Shown: positions 8,679-17,598 of the stretch, piece after piece
Layout of the letters: the number at the start of each line of letters is the position of its first letter
Position numbering within the stretch: the stretch's first letter is position 1
DNA from: Methylocapsa sp. S129
Lineage (GTDB): Bacteria > Pseudomonadota > Alphaproteobacteria > Rhizobiales > Beijerinckiaceae
Reading direction: 5' to 3'
Length of the DNA: 61,861 nucleotides
Assembly: GCF_009765995.1 (NCBI RefSeq)
Contig: NZ_LMUI01000042.1
Location: forward strand, 87,053 to 148,913
Position numbers and translations under genes: made by a program
The notes under the pieces: generated by a model
Told to the model about the DNA's origin: nothing
The model's input: only the letters and a program-made list of their open reading frames with translations
The model's database searches: none

Positions 8679-9356
8679 GGGTTACCTAACTCCCGTCTCA
8701 TTCGCCGGCGGGATGTTTTCCGCGAGGCGCTCTTCCCGTCGACCCCTCCTCTGCACGCCATTCCGGCGTGCGAACAAATGAGGAGATCATCATGTCGCAG
8801 GTCCAACGTATTCCGCCGCGCTTCCTCCATACTAGTCTACGGAAGCGGCCGGCTTCTGGCTGCCGCCGACGACGTTAGAGAAGCATCGTAGGCCGTCATC
8901 GTATCCGATGGGCCAGCGCTTCGCTATGGCGCGCCAGAGTCGGGTCCTCCCAGCCCAAAGCCCTCCTGACTACGGTTGCCGTATTTGGCGGTTCGTCGGA
9001 CGATCATTCTTGAGCGCAATTTGGGCGGCCGTAGCGAGGAATCGACATTCGTGATCTTGGTGAGAACAGCGTTGTCATGTTCCCGCCTGTGTCGGGTCGG
9101 TGGCAATCCTCGCGCACAACGATCCGTCGTCAGATCCGTCTGCCACGCTCGATCATGTGCCGTCAGTGTCGCGCAATGATTGAGAGTGACGCTAGATGGG
9201 GTGCCCTTCTCGCTTACCGCCAGCCAGCAGTGCGGCCTGCAGTTGGAGGACCTGCGCGTTGTACGGCGCGATGACAAGTATGTCGGCCAGCGAGGGGATT
9301 CTGCGCACAGGGACCTGATCCAATTTGATCACGGCCTAGCCTTGCGGCGGAATGCT
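8679..9356. other. Intergenic stretch, no gene recognised
   Basis: Short frames exist on both strands, such as 8924-9277 (-) and 9180-9458 (+), but none has a recognisable domain or a good ribosome site. The segment separates the tRNA-linked scar from the IclR regulator's promoter. Confidence 0.4.
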
Positions 9357-9373
9357 ATATCACTTAATGATCA
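9357..9373. promoter_or_regulatory. Candidate IclR operator upstream of the regulator
   Basis: ATATCAC-TTA-ATGATCA is an imperfect palindrome 78 bp before the regulator's ATG. Its left arm is identical to that of the perfect palindrome at 13747-13763, and both have a 3-bp centre. Confidence 0.5.
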
Positions 9374-9450
9374 ACAAGGTCCACATATCGATCCCGCGCC
9401 TGCGAATCGAGCTTTTGTTCATCTGTTCCGACGGAGGTTAGCCGACAACA

Positions 9451-10230
9451 ATGAGTGACCTCCAACTTGGAACGCTGGAAAAAGCGGTGAAGATCCTAAA
9501 TCTCTACGATGAGAGGGTCGACGCTCTGACCTTCTCAGAGATCGTGGTGAAGACCGGCCTAGAGAAGGGATCGGTACAACGCCTCCTGTTCTCTCTGCAG
9601 AACCTTGGTTTGCTGCGTCGGCACCAGAAAACGAAGCGCTATAGCCTCTCGCCGCGCATCGTATCGTTTGCCGTCTCTTTCTCCCAGACCGACCCGCTGA
9701 TGCTCTCGGCCCCGAAGTATCTTGAGCCTTTGGCGCGTCTAACCACGGCAGCGATCAGCCTTGCCATTATGGATGGCATCAACGTCTTCTACATGCACCG
9801 CGTCTCGAACCTTGTGACGTTCGATCTCGCGCTACTGCCTGTGCGGCGGTTGGCCTACACCACGGCGGCAGGACGGGCTATGCTATCACGGATGTCCGAT
9901 GCCGAGATCACCGGCATCCTGGCGCATTCGCCGATGACCCCACAGACAAACAAGACCATCGTGGACCCTGACCAAATTCGACGCATTCTGACGAGAGCGC
10001 GCGAAGACGGCATCGCCTGGCAGGACGAGGAAGTGGTCGAGAACGAGATTGGCATCGCCGCACCGGTTCTCGGCGATGGTGGTATACCTGTAGCAGCAGT
10101 CACCTTATCGATGAACAAGGCGGAATACGATTTGGAGACAGCGCTGCGCCGCTTCACCATTCCAGTTCAGACGGCGGCTCGCAACCTATCGAATCCGGCA
10201 CTGACCGCCAGCCGCATTTTTGCCGCCTGA
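9451..10230 (+). CDS. IclR-family transcriptional regulator
   Basis: This 259-residue protein has the two-part IclR structure: an N-terminal winged helix-turn-helix (about residues 6-65, with EIVVKTGLEKGSVQRLL as the recognition region) and a C-terminal GAF-like effector domain (about 75-250). The segment YTTAAGRAMLS near residue 130 is a family hallmark, and EVVENEIGIAAPV near 195 is the usual effector-pocket strand. It is transcribed toward the minus-strand catabolic genes and ends 73 bp from the VOC gene. Similar palindromes in front of it and of both minus-strand gene blocks point to it as the local regulator. The ligand is unknown. Confidence 0.9.
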   Translation: MSDLQLGTLEKAVKILNLYDERVDALTFSEIVVKTGLEKGSVQRLLFSLQNLGLLRRHQKTKRYSLSPRIVSFAVSFSQTDPLMLSAPKYLEPLARLTTAAISLAIMDGINVFYMHRVSNLVTFDLALLPVRRLAYTTAAGRAMLSRMSDAEITGILAHSPMTPQTNKTIVDPDQIRRILTRAREDGIAWQDEEVVENEIGIAAPVLGDGGIPVAAVTLSMNKAEYDLETALRRFTIPVQTAARNLSNPALTASRIFAA

Positions 10231-10303
10231 ACCTGGCGAGGGATTGTTCCAGAATCGGAACCGGCAAGCGGGCAAGCCAGCTTTGCGTGAAAGTGTCTAA
10301 CCA

Positions 10304-10666
10304 CTAACTTGGCCAGCGAGCGCGTTCAAACAATTGGACGATGTTGCCTGCGGGATCGACGAAGCTCAAAGTTGTGCCATGGCCGCCCATGTCACGCTCG
10401 GCGATTATTTTTGCCCCCGCGTCCGTCAGCCTTTTGCGAAATGGATCGATGGCCTCGACTTCGAAAACGACAGTCGCGCCCCGCACTCCTACGGGCGCTT
10501 CGTCCGCAATGCACAGGGCGAAGTTTGAGTCTCCCGACTTGAACTGGACCCACCTACCGGGATCCGAGAATTTCAATGATAGGCCAAGCGCGTTCTCGTA
10601 AAAGTCGCGGGCCTGTTCGGTGTCACCAACGACGTAATAAACGTTCTGCAGGCGCGGTACAGACAT
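10304..10666 (-). CDS. VOC (glyoxalase/bleomycin-resistance fold) protein
   Basis: This 120-residue protein has the paired beta-alpha-beta-beta-beta modules of the vicinal oxygen chelate superfamily. The first module starts LQNVYYVVGDTEQARDFYENAL, and the second ends in a GHGTTLSFVDPAGNIVQLFE motif. The late Glu is a usual metal ligand; an early His is not obvious at the expected place, since the position after LQN is Val. Members include lyases, dioxygenases and thiol transferases, so the reaction cannot be fixed. It starts 9 bp after the aminotransferase stop and is probably in the same operon. Confidence 0.8.
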   Translation of the reverse strand: MSVPRLQNVYYVVGDTEQARDFYENALGLSLKFSDPGRWVQFKSGDSNFALCIADEAPVGVRGATVVFEVEAIDPFRKRLTDAGAKIIAERDMGGHGTTLSFVDPAGNIVQLFERARWPS

Positions 10667-10675
10667 CGGCTATCC

Positions 10676-12031
10676 TCAGGAAAGGGCGGCGGCAGGCCGA
10701 GACCGAATCTGGTCGATCGATCGCTGAATCGCAAAGGAAAGCTTGTCGACGATCTCGTCCACGCCGCTGTCGTTGATGATGTAGGGCGGCGCCAGCAGGA
10801 CGTGATCGCCGCGCACACCGTCGATTGTGCCGCCCGAAGGGTAGCACATGAGGCCGGCGTCCATGGCATTCAGCTTGATGAGCGAATGAAGCTTGTGGGA
10901 AGGATCGAAGGAAGCCTTGTTATCACGGTCTTCGACGAGCTCGACACCCCAGAAAAGACCCCTCCCCCGAATGTCGCCGACGTGCTGGTGCTGCCCGAAC
11001 GCCTCTCTCAATCGGCCATAAAGCTTGCGGCCGCGCTCTTGAACCTGGTCCAGCAGGTTCTCCTCGATGATCACCTTCTGGACGGCAAGTGCGGCGGCGC
11101 AGGCGGTTGCATGTGCCACATAGGTATGCCCATGATGAAAGAAGCCCGACTTGCCGACGATCATCTCGAAGATTTTCGACGAGGCGACCGTCGCCCCGAT
11201 CGGCTGGTAACCGGCACCCAGGCCCTTTGCGATGGTAACAATATCGGGTATGACGCCATCCTGTTCGCAGGCAAAAAGCGTGCCTGTACGACCCATACCA
11301 CACATAACTTCGTCCAGGATGAGCAGGATGCCGTAGCGGTCGCAGACCTCGCGTATCCGTTTGAAGTATCCGGTCACCGGCGGTACGGCGCCGAGCGTCG
11401 CGCCGGACACGGTCTCGGCAACGAATGCTATCACTGTCTCCGGACCGAGCCGGCGGATCGTTGATTCGAGTTCCTCGGCCAGCCGGCGGCCGTATTCGTC
11501 CTCGGTCTCGCCGGGCTGGGCGTTACGATAGGCAAAACATGGCGATACATGCTCGACATCGATGAGGATTGGCTCGAACAGCGCACGCCGGCCGGGATTG
11601 CCGCCCACCGACAGCGCTCCAATGGTATTGCCGTGATAGCTTTGGTTGCGGGCGATGAAACGGCAACGCTCGGGCTCTCCCTTTTCGACGAAATACTGGC
11701 GAGCCATTTTCAGCGCTGCCTCGACCGCTTCCGAGCCGCCCGAAAGGAAGTAGACGTGATCGAGCCCAGGCGGCGCTCGCTCTGCGATGAGAGCTGCCAA
11801 CTCTTCCGCGGCAGATGTCGTGAAGAACGATGTGTGGGCAAAGGGCAATTCGTCAAGCTGCGCCTTGATGGCTTCGATGACTTTGCGGTTGCTGTGGCCG
11901 AGGCAGGAAACTGCTGCACCGCCGGATGCATCCAGATAGCGCTTGCCGCTGGCGTCGATGATGTAGGCGCCGTCGCCGCGCACGGCGGTCGGATAGACGT
12001 GGCGGGGCATCCGATGGAAGATATTGGTCAT
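10676..12031 (-). CDS. Class III PLP-dependent aminotransferase
   Basis: The 451-residue enzyme belongs to the omega-amino acid:pyruvate / 4-aminobutyrate aminotransferase family. It transfers an amino group, often from a terminal amine, to a keto acid. The PLP Schiff-base lysine is Lys269 in IAKGLGAGYQP; the pyridine-binding Asp240 lies in LILDEVMCGMGRTG; the phosphate-binding loop is SGGSEAVEAALK near residue 97. I chose the ATG at 12031; the longer in-frame extension overlaps the flavin reductase and looks non-coding. In this operon it could remove or add an amino group after oxygenation of an imported amine. Confidence 0.92.
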   Translation of the reverse strand: MTNIFHRMPRHVYPTAVRGDGAYIIDASGKRYLDASGGAAVSCLGHSNRKVIEAIKAQLDELPFAHTSFFTTSAAEELAALIAERAPPGLDHVYFLSGGSEAVEAALKMARQYFVEKGEPERCRFIARNQSYHGNTIGALSVGGNPGRRALFEPILIDVEHVSPCFAYRNAQPGETEDEYGRRLAEELESTIRRLGPETVIAFVAETVSGATLGAVPPVTGYFKRIREVCDRYGILLILDEVMCGMGRTGTLFACEQDGVIPDIVTIAKGLGAGYQPIGATVASSKIFEMIVGKSGFFHHGHTYVAHATACAAALAVQKVIIEENLLDQVQERGRKLYGRLREAFGQHQHVGDIRGRGLFWGVELVEDRDNKASFDPSHKLHSLIKLNAMDAGLMCYPSGGTIDGVRGDHVLLAPPYIINDSGVDEIVDKLSFAIQRSIDQIRSRPAAALS

Positions 12032-12069
12032 GAAGAGTTTCCGATTGCTTGGCAGCGCAAAACGCGTTG

Positions 12070-12648
12070 TCAGTCCGCCCGGGCGATTTGATGATAGCGC
12101 CCATCGAAATAGACGAGGGGCGCCTTGGCGGGTCCGGTTTCCACGCCGCTGACGACCCCCACGACGATGGCGTGGGAGAACAACGGGATGAAACGCATCG
12201 CCCGGCAATCGATGTGATACGTCGACCGGGCCAGCCGTTGGCATTCGCCTGTTGAGGGCTCCCATTCCACCAAGGTTTCGCGCGGTGCTGTGCCCAGCCT
12301 TCCGGCAAAGGCGTCCGCCTCTCGCGTCTGTCCTTCCGCCAGAATATGCACTGTAAAACGCCGTGCGCGACGAAGCGACGCCAGCAAACTGGATGACTTC
12401 CGGATCGAGACCAGCAGAGACGGAGGTTCCATCGACAGCGATGTGACCGAAGTCGCCGTGACGCCCACGATCGAACCGCCGTCCCTAACGGTTACGGCAC
12501 AGACGCCACCGGCCAAGCCGCGCATGCCACGCTTGAAACCCTCGACCAGCGCATCCTTATAGGCGGCATCGGAAAACGACGTTTGATCATCGATTCCGCC
12601 CTCCGCTTCCTCAAGGAACTCTCCGAATACAGTATCGAGCTGGCACAT
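12070..12648 (-). CDS. Flavin reductase domain protein (monooxygenase partner)
   Basis: This 192-residue protein is of the HpaC/flavin reductase-like family, which supplies reduced FMN or FAD to a separate oxygenase. The core runs from about residue 30, with the FMN-contact segment GGVCAVTV and the SVTSLSMEPPSLLVSI strand, then a FTVHIL strand and a late His in ARSTYHIDC. The ATG at 12648 shares one base with the stop codon of the upstream luciferase-like oxygenase (TGATG), so the two are likely translationally coupled. This pairing is the classic two-component monooxygenase arrangement. Confidence 0.87.
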   Translation of the reverse strand: MCQLDTVFGEFLEEAEGGIDDQTSFSDAAYKDALVEGFKRGMRGLAGGVCAVTVRDGGSIVGVTATSVTSLSMEPPSLLVSIRKSSSLLASLRRARRFTVHILAEGQTREADAFAGRLGTAPRETLVEWEPSTGECQRLARSTYHIDCRAMRFIPLFSHAIVVGVVSGVETGPAKAPLVYFDGRYHQIARAD

Positions 12649-13715
12649 CACGCAACGTGCCTCGCTGCTTCGGTCCCGCTCACCGCGAGCGCCTTGTTCA
12701 CCAACGGCAACACCTCGGAACCGAACCGTTCCATGGAACGAAGGGCGGAGCGCGCCGGAATGCCGGCGGGCCACATAAAACAGCTGAAATCAGTGATCCC
12801 AATCGAGCGTATTTCGCCTACGATGCGTTCGGCCACCACCTCAGGGCTGCCAATCGGCACGCCCTCGATTATGGCCTCCAGCGTCGGCTCCCCGTTGAGC
12901 GGGCGGTCGGCGATGATGTGACCTTCCATTACCTGTGCGCCGACCCGCATATGGCCGCCGCAGCGCCCGACATAGCGGATTCCCTCCGCCGCCTTACGCA
13001 GCTCGTCGCGGTCGTCGGTCACATATACAAAGCGCTGCGCAGCAAAGCGGCGCGTTCGCAGATCGGCTCCCGCCGTTGCGTATTCTTCTGCGACCCGATC
13101 ATAGAGTGCCTTGAGCGCGGCGGAATTGCCCCAGCCAACCGAGCAGAACGGCACTGCGTCTACGGCGATAGCGTGCTTGATGATCTCCGGCGTCCATGCC
13201 ACGAAGAAAGTATCAAGGCGGCGCGGACGGTAGAGCCTGATTGCCTGGGTGACATCCGGGAGTTGGTACTTGTCGCCGGTGAAGGAAAAGCGGTTCTGGT
13301 GGACCGCTTGGTCAATGATCCGCCATATCTCGAGCATTCGCTCCTGGCGTTCCGAAAGGTCGGCTCCGAAGGCCTCGAATTCAAAGCGCTGATAGCCGCA
13401 GCCCATGCCGAGAACGGCCCTTCCTTCGCTGAGCTGATCAAGGAGCGCGACTTCCTCGGCAACGCGAATGGGATTGTAGAGGGGCGCCACGATCACTGCC
13501 GGACCAACCTTTATGTTCTTCGTCTCGCGGGCTACCGCTCCAGCCATCATGAGAGGTGACGGACAAAGACTATAGTTCGCGAAGTGATGTTCGGCGAACC
13601 ACGCGACGTCGAAGCCCATCTGATCGGCCAGCTTGACGCTGTCGATCGTCCCGCCAAAGACCTCCTTCTGATCAATATGAAGCTGGTTCATAAGATTGAA
13701 CAAACCGAAGCGCAT
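12648..13715 (-). CDS. Luciferase-like (LLM class) flavin-dependent monooxygenase
   Basis: This 355-residue protein has the bacterial luciferase/F420-type TIM-barrel fold. It begins MRFGLFNLMNQ, has the EHHF motif near residue 42, and carries GRAVLGMGCGYQRFEFEAFG near 98-117, where flavin phosphate binds. Such enzymes use reduced flavin from a partner reductase to oxygenate carbon next to nitrogen, sulfur or a carbonyl. The partner is encoded directly downstream with a one-base overlap. A GGGAGACGA ribosome site precedes the ATG, and a perfect palindrome lies about 30 bp upstream. The substrate is not known. Confidence 0.9.
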   Translation of the reverse strand: MRFGLFNLMNQLHIDQKEVFGGTIDSVKLADQMGFDVAWFAEHHFANYSLCPSPLMMAGAVARETKNIKVGPAVIVAPLYNPIRVAEEVALLDQLSEGRAVLGMGCGYQRFEFEAFGADLSERQERMLEIWRIIDQAVHQNRFSFTGDKYQLPDVTQAIRLYRPRRLDTFFVAWTPEIIKHAIAVDAVPFCSVGWGNSAALKALYDRVAEEYATAGADLRTRRFAAQRFVYVTDDRDELRKAAEGIRYVGRCGGHMRVGAQVMEGHIIADRPLNGEPTLEAIIEGVPIGSPEVVAERIVGEIRSIGITDFSCFMWPAGIPARSALRSMERFGSEVLPLVNKALAVSGTEAARHVA

Positions 13716-13744
13716 TCTCGTCTCCCTATCGCATTTCGCTAAAT

Positions 13745-13765
13745 AAATATCACTATGTGATATTT
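13745..13765. promoter_or_regulatory. Perfect palindromic operator before the monooxygenase
   Basis: AAATATCAC-TAT-GTGATATTT has perfect 9-bp arms and lies 30 bp upstream of the monooxygenase ATG, in AT-rich DNA. Related sequences occur before the IclR gene and before the SDR at 19527. It is the best candidate binding site for the IclR protein. Confidence 0.65.
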
Positions 13766-13863
13766 TGTCAATCCACTTTTTATGCTGCTCTGATGATTGC
13801 TAATCGGAACAACCAATCCGGAACGAAGGAGCCGGCATTCTGTCGGCCCCGTTCCTTAGACAA

Positions 13864-14616
13864 TCACGTAATGACCTCGCCGCCATTGGGACTGATGACC
13901 TGGCCGGTGATGAAGTCAGCCTGCGACGATGCGAGGTATGCTACGGTGTAGGACAGCTCCCGAGGCTCGGCGTAACGACCGAGCGGTACACGAGCCACCT
14001 TGGCCGACATCTTCTTCTCAATGTCGGGCTGCGCGAGCACCATTTCCGTAATTACGCCACCTGGGGCGACCGCGTTAACGTGGATGTTCCAGGGCGCTAG
14101 TTCCTTGGCCCAGGCCTTCGTCAGACCAAGCACCGCTGCTTTGGCCGAGCAGTATGGCGAGCCATAGTGGTGGCCGATCAGGCCCCAGATCGACGAGATA
14201 TTGATAATCTTGCCGCTCTTTTGCTGTTTCATGAACGGCACAACGGCCTTGGTGGCAAAGAAAGTACCTTTCACGTGGACGGCGAAAGTGCGGTCGAATT
14301 CGTCCTCGGTGGTGTCCTCGATGATCGGCTCACCGCCGATGCCTGCATTGTTGACGAGCACATCGACCCGGCCGAGTTTATTGGTGGCGCCCGTGAGGGC
14401 GGCCACGAGACGCGGCGCGTCGGCGACATCGCAGGCAAGCGCGACCGCCTTGCCGCCAGCGCGCTCGACCATCGCTACGGTTTCGTCCGCGGCGTTACGG
14501 TTGATGTCTTGGGCGACAACTGTCGCACCGCGCTCGCCAAAGAGCACGGCGTGCGCTCGCCCCATCCCTGCGCCGGCGCCGGTGATGATGACTACTTTGC
14601 CGTCGAACTCGCTCAT
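13864..14616 (-). CDS. SDR-family oxidoreductase
   Basis: The 250-residue protein is a classical short-chain dehydrogenase. The cofactor motif TGAGAGMG is at residues 12-19, and Asp37 at the end of the second strand suggests a preference for NAD(H). NNAG is at 89-92; the catalytic Ser, Tyr155 and Lys159 are in place (YCSAK). An AAGAGGATC ribosome site precedes the ATG. It follows the transporter ATPase gene by about 120 bp on the same strand and probably belongs to that unit. It would oxidise an alcohol or reduce a ketone in the same catabolic pathway. Confidence 0.9.
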   Translation of the reverse strand: MSEFDGKVVIITGAGAGMGRAHAVLFGERGATVVAQDINRNAADETVAMVERAGGKAVALACDVADAPRLVAALTGATNKLGRVDVLVNNAGIGGEPIIEDTTEDEFDRTFAVHVKGTFFATKAVVPFMKQQKSGKIINISSIWGLIGHHYGSPYCSAKAAVLGLTKAWAKELAPWNIHVNAVAPGGVITEMVLAQPDIEKKMSAKVARVPLGRYAEPRELSYTVAYLASSQADFITGQVISPNGGEVIT

Positions 14617-14739
14617 ATCTGGATCCTCTTGTGAAATTGGCAGAGCTGGATCGTCGGGAGCAGAGGACCTGCTTCCGTCACGATGTCTTGAAACTGTCGA
14701 TAAGGCGTGAGCGCCTATGGCGTTGAGGCGGTTGTCACT

Positions 14740-15870
14740 TCAATCTCCCGAAACGAGAAGCGCGTCTTGGCGACGCCAGCCAACCTCCACCCGCTCGCCG
14801 TGCGCAAGGAGGGCGATGTCGGGGTGGGAAGGAATGCGCGCAGTCAACAGTGTTTGGGTATCCGCCAAGCGCACCCGGTAGCGGATGCTCCCGGTCGTGT
14901 AGAGCACCTCTTCGATAACGCCGGAAAAGCTGTTGGCGCATTTGCTGGCTGCGCCCAGAACGACGTTTTCCGGTCGGATACAGATAGATGATCCCGCCTG
15001 CGCAATGGACCGCACCGTCGCGCAGATCTTCAGGCCACTATCGGTCTTGACCACCACCTCTTCACCTTTTTGCGACAAGATTTCCTTCACCGGCAGGAGG
15101 GTCGCCTCACCGAGGAAGCTCGCTACGAAAGGTGTGAGCGGGCGTTCATAAAGTTCACGTGGCGCCGCCGCCTGCTCGAGGCGCCCATTGCGCATAATCG
15201 CGATGCGGTCCGCCATGAAGGCGGCTTCGTGCTGATCGTGCGTCACATAAATCACGGTCGCGCCCAGCGCCGCCTGGAACTTTTTGATCTCCTCTTGCAT
15301 CTCCTCACGCAGGTTCTTGTCGAGCGCTCCGAGCGGCTCGTCCATAAGGAGCAGGAGCGGATCATAGACAGCCGCCCGAGCAAGAGCGACGCGCTGTTGC
15401 TGGCCACCGGAGAGTTCCATTGGGCGGCGTTCCCCGTAGTTCGCAAGTCTCACCATGCCCAACATTCGCCTGACCCGCTCAGCGGTGTCGGCTTTCGAGA
15501 CGCCACGCATCCTGAGGGGAAAGGCGATGTTCTCGGCCACCGTCATATGCGGAAAAAGAGCATAGTTCTGGAATACCATTCCGAAATTGCGCTTGTAGGG
15601 CGCCAGTGACACGACATCCGTGCCATTGACGCGGATCGCGCCGGCTGTCGGGGGTACGAAACCGGCAACGATTCCAAGCAATGTCGACTTGCCGGAGCCG
15701 CTAGGACCGATAACGGCGAAGAATTCGCCGGCCCCGACTTGGAATGTGGTCGGCTGCAAAGCACATACTGCGCCATAAGACTTGGCGACTTGATCGAACT
15801 CCACGATCGCCCCTATCTTGTCCGCCGAGGCTGCAGTGCGCTTGATATCGGCCATGAGATGTTGGTTCAT
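14740..15870 (-). CDS. Spermidine/putrescine-type ABC importer, ATPase
   Basis: This 376-residue protein is a PotA-like ATPase. Walker A is GPSGSGKST at residues 55-63, the signature is LSGGQ at 153-157 and Walker B is LLLLMDEP at 172-179, followed by the D-loop and an H-loop His (THDQHEA). The last ~110 residues form a TOBE regulatory domain. Its ATG overlaps the stop of the upstream permease by four bases (ATGA). With the two permeases and the binding protein it forms a complete importer for a polyamine-like or small organic solute. Confidence 0.92.
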   Translation of the reverse strand: MNQHLMADIKRTAASADKIGAIVEFDQVAKSYGAVCALQPTTFQVGAGEFFAVIGPSGSGKSTLLGIVAGFVPPTAGAIRVNGTDVVSLAPYKRNFGMVFQNYALFPHMTVAENIAFPLRMRGVSKADTAERVRRMLGMVRLANYGERRPMELSGGQQQRVALARAAVYDPLLLLMDEPLGALDKNLREEMQEEIKKFQAALGATVIYVTHDQHEAAFMADRIAIMRNGRLEQAAAPRELYERPLTPFVASFLGEATLLPVKEILSQKGEEVVVKTDSGLKICATVRSIAQAGSSICIRPENVVLGAASKCANSFSGVIEEVLYTTGSIRYRVRLADTQTLLTARIPSHPDIALLAHGERVEVGWRRQDALLVSGD

Positions 15871-16685
15871 CCTTCTGTTCTCCGTCCCGCGCGTGTATGT
15901 CGTTCCGTGAGCGCTGCAACTAACAGCAGCCCCATGGTCAAAACGAGCAACACCACCGTTGCGGCTGCGATTACAGGCGTCATTTGGAAGTTGAGCTGCT
16001 CCCAGAGCAGGCGCGGCACGGTCCGCGTCGCGGGGCTGGTCAGGAACATCGCCAGGATTAGCTCGTCAAACGAGAAGGTGAAGGCGAAGATGAAGCCGAC
16101 GATCACGCCGGGCTTAATCATCGGAAGGGTGACGAAACGAAATGTGTTCCATGGATTGGCTCCTAACGTCATGGCCGCTAGTTCGAAGGTCGGTGCGTAG
16201 CTTCGCAATGATGACGACACAGTGATGAACACGAGCGGCATGCACACAACCGTATGGCCGAGCAGGATCGCTGGATAGGTGCCAATGAGGCCGAGGCGGA
16301 TCATCACAGGAAAGAGGCCGATCGCGAGGATGATCTGGGGGAGTACGAGCGGGGCGATGATCAGCGCGCCAACGAGACGGCGCCCCGGCAGTTTTCCCCG
16401 CACAACCGCCAGCGCAGCCAGTGTGCCTAGAACAGTTGCCAGCGAGGCGGCGGGCACGCCGATCTTGATGCTATTCAGGATCGCAGCGCGATAATCAGCA
16501 CTGCCCGCGAATGCTTCGTACCAACGCATCGAAAAGCCCGGTGGCGGGAAGCGGAGAAAAGACTCGCTGCTAAACGACAGCGGCATGATTACAAGAGTGG
16601 GGATGACCAAATATACAAGAACGATCGCGGTGAACCCAAGGACTCCCCATCGCGCAACTGGCCAAGTTCCCGCGGTAGCACGCAT
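15867..16685 (-). CDS. ABC importer permease, PotC-like
   Basis: The 272-residue protein has about six membrane segments, starting at residue 15, and a cytoplasmic EAA loop (ELAAMTLGANPWNTFRFVTLP, about residues 170-190) that contacts the ATPase. This layout is that of the second permease of spermidine/putrescine/iron-type importers. The start ATG at 16685 shares one base with the stop of the preceding permease. A longer in-frame extension to 17249 is an artefact running across the other permease gene. Confidence 0.9.
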   Translation of the reverse strand: MRATAGTWPVARWGVLGFTAIVLVYLVIPTLVIMPLSFSSESFLRFPPPGFSMRWYEAFAGSADYRAAILNSIKIGVPAASLATVLGTLAALAVVRGKLPGRRLVGALIIAPLVLPQIILAIGLFPVMIRLGLIGTYPAILLGHTVVCMPLVFITVSSSLRSYAPTFELAAMTLGANPWNTFRFVTLPMIKPGVIVGFIFAFTFSFDELILAMFLTSPATRTVPRLLWEQLNFQMTPVIAAATVVLLVLTMGLLLVAALTERHTRAGRRTEG

Positions 16686-17587
16686 CACTGTACCTCGCCG
16701 ACGGGTTTGCCGCCGCCCAATCGGGCCATCAGGCGTTCGTAAATGATGAAGAGCGCGCTGGTGAGGACAAGGAGAATGGTGGCAAGCGCCGAGGCCAGCG
16801 GCCAATTCAAAAGCCGCGAGGCCTGCTGTTCGATGAGCACGGCGATCATGGTCCGCTGACCGCCGAGCAGGGCGGGCGTGATATAGAAGCCGAGCGATGA
16901 GATGAACACCAGCACGCATCCCGCGCTCACACCGGGGAGGGACATTGGCAGGTAGACATGCACGAACTGGCGCAGTGGGTTCGCGCCCAGAACGGACGCA
17001 GCCCGCATCAAGTTGGCGTCGATGCCGCGCATCGCGCTCAGCAGGGGCAGGATCATGAAAGGCAACATTATGTGGATCATGGCGATCTGCATCCCCGACC
17101 CGTCGTTCATCAGCCGCAAGGGCTGATCGATCAGCCCGCTGCCAACGAGTATATCGTTGAGGATGCCGCGCCGTTGCAGGATGACGATCCAGCCATACGT
17201 GCGGATGACGGTGCTCGTCCAAAACGGGATCAGCACCATCGCAAGGCAAACTGTAAGCAATCTGCCCTTGGCGCGGCTGATGGTAAAGGCCACGGGGTAG
17301 CTCAGCAGCAAGGTTGCGGCAGTCACAAGTAATGCCGTCCAGAAGGTGTAGAGCACTACCCAGGCCGTGCTCGGATTTGAAACGATCTCAATATACTGCG
17401 CCAATCCCGGCTGAGGACCGGAGAAGCTGCGAACCACAACAAGCGCCAGCGGCACGACGAACAAGGCGCAGAGCAGGGTCAGCGGCGCGATTAGGAGGAA
17501 TCCGTTGCCTCTCCCTGGTCGCCACGGCTTACGCCAGGCACGCGCGGCGCCTGGTACAAATCCTGCTTCATTCACGACCTGTGTCAT
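16685..17587 (-). CDS. ABC importer permease, PotB-like
   Basis: This 300-residue membrane protein has six predicted segments and an EAA-type loop (MRAASVLGANPLRQFVHVYLP, about residues 190-210). The cytoplasmic N-terminus before the first helix at about residue 30 is rich in Arg and Pro. I placed the start at the ATG at 17587, 11 bp after the binding-protein stop; the in-frame extension to 18145 overlaps that gene and is not coding. It is the first permease of the importer. Confidence 0.9.
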   Translation of the reverse strand: MTQVVNEAGFVPGAARAWRKPWRPGRGNGFLLIAPLTLLCALFVVPLALVVVRSFSGPQPGLAQYIEIVSNPSTAWVVLYTFWTALLVTAATLLLSYPVAFTISRAKGRLLTVCLAMVLIPFWTSTVIRTYGWIVILQRRGILNDILVGSGLIDQPLRLMNDGSGMQIAMIHIMLPFMILPLLSAMRGIDANLMRAASVLGANPLRQFVHVYLPMSLPGVSAGCVLVFISSLGFYITPALLGGQRTMIAVLIEQQASRLLNWPLASALATILLVLTSALFIIYERLMARLGGGKPVGEVQ

Positions 17588-17598
17588 GCTGGTCCTCG

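Noticed and set aside
12657-13559. 300-codon plus-strand frame
   Set aside because: Shadow of the luciferase-like monooxygenase gene.
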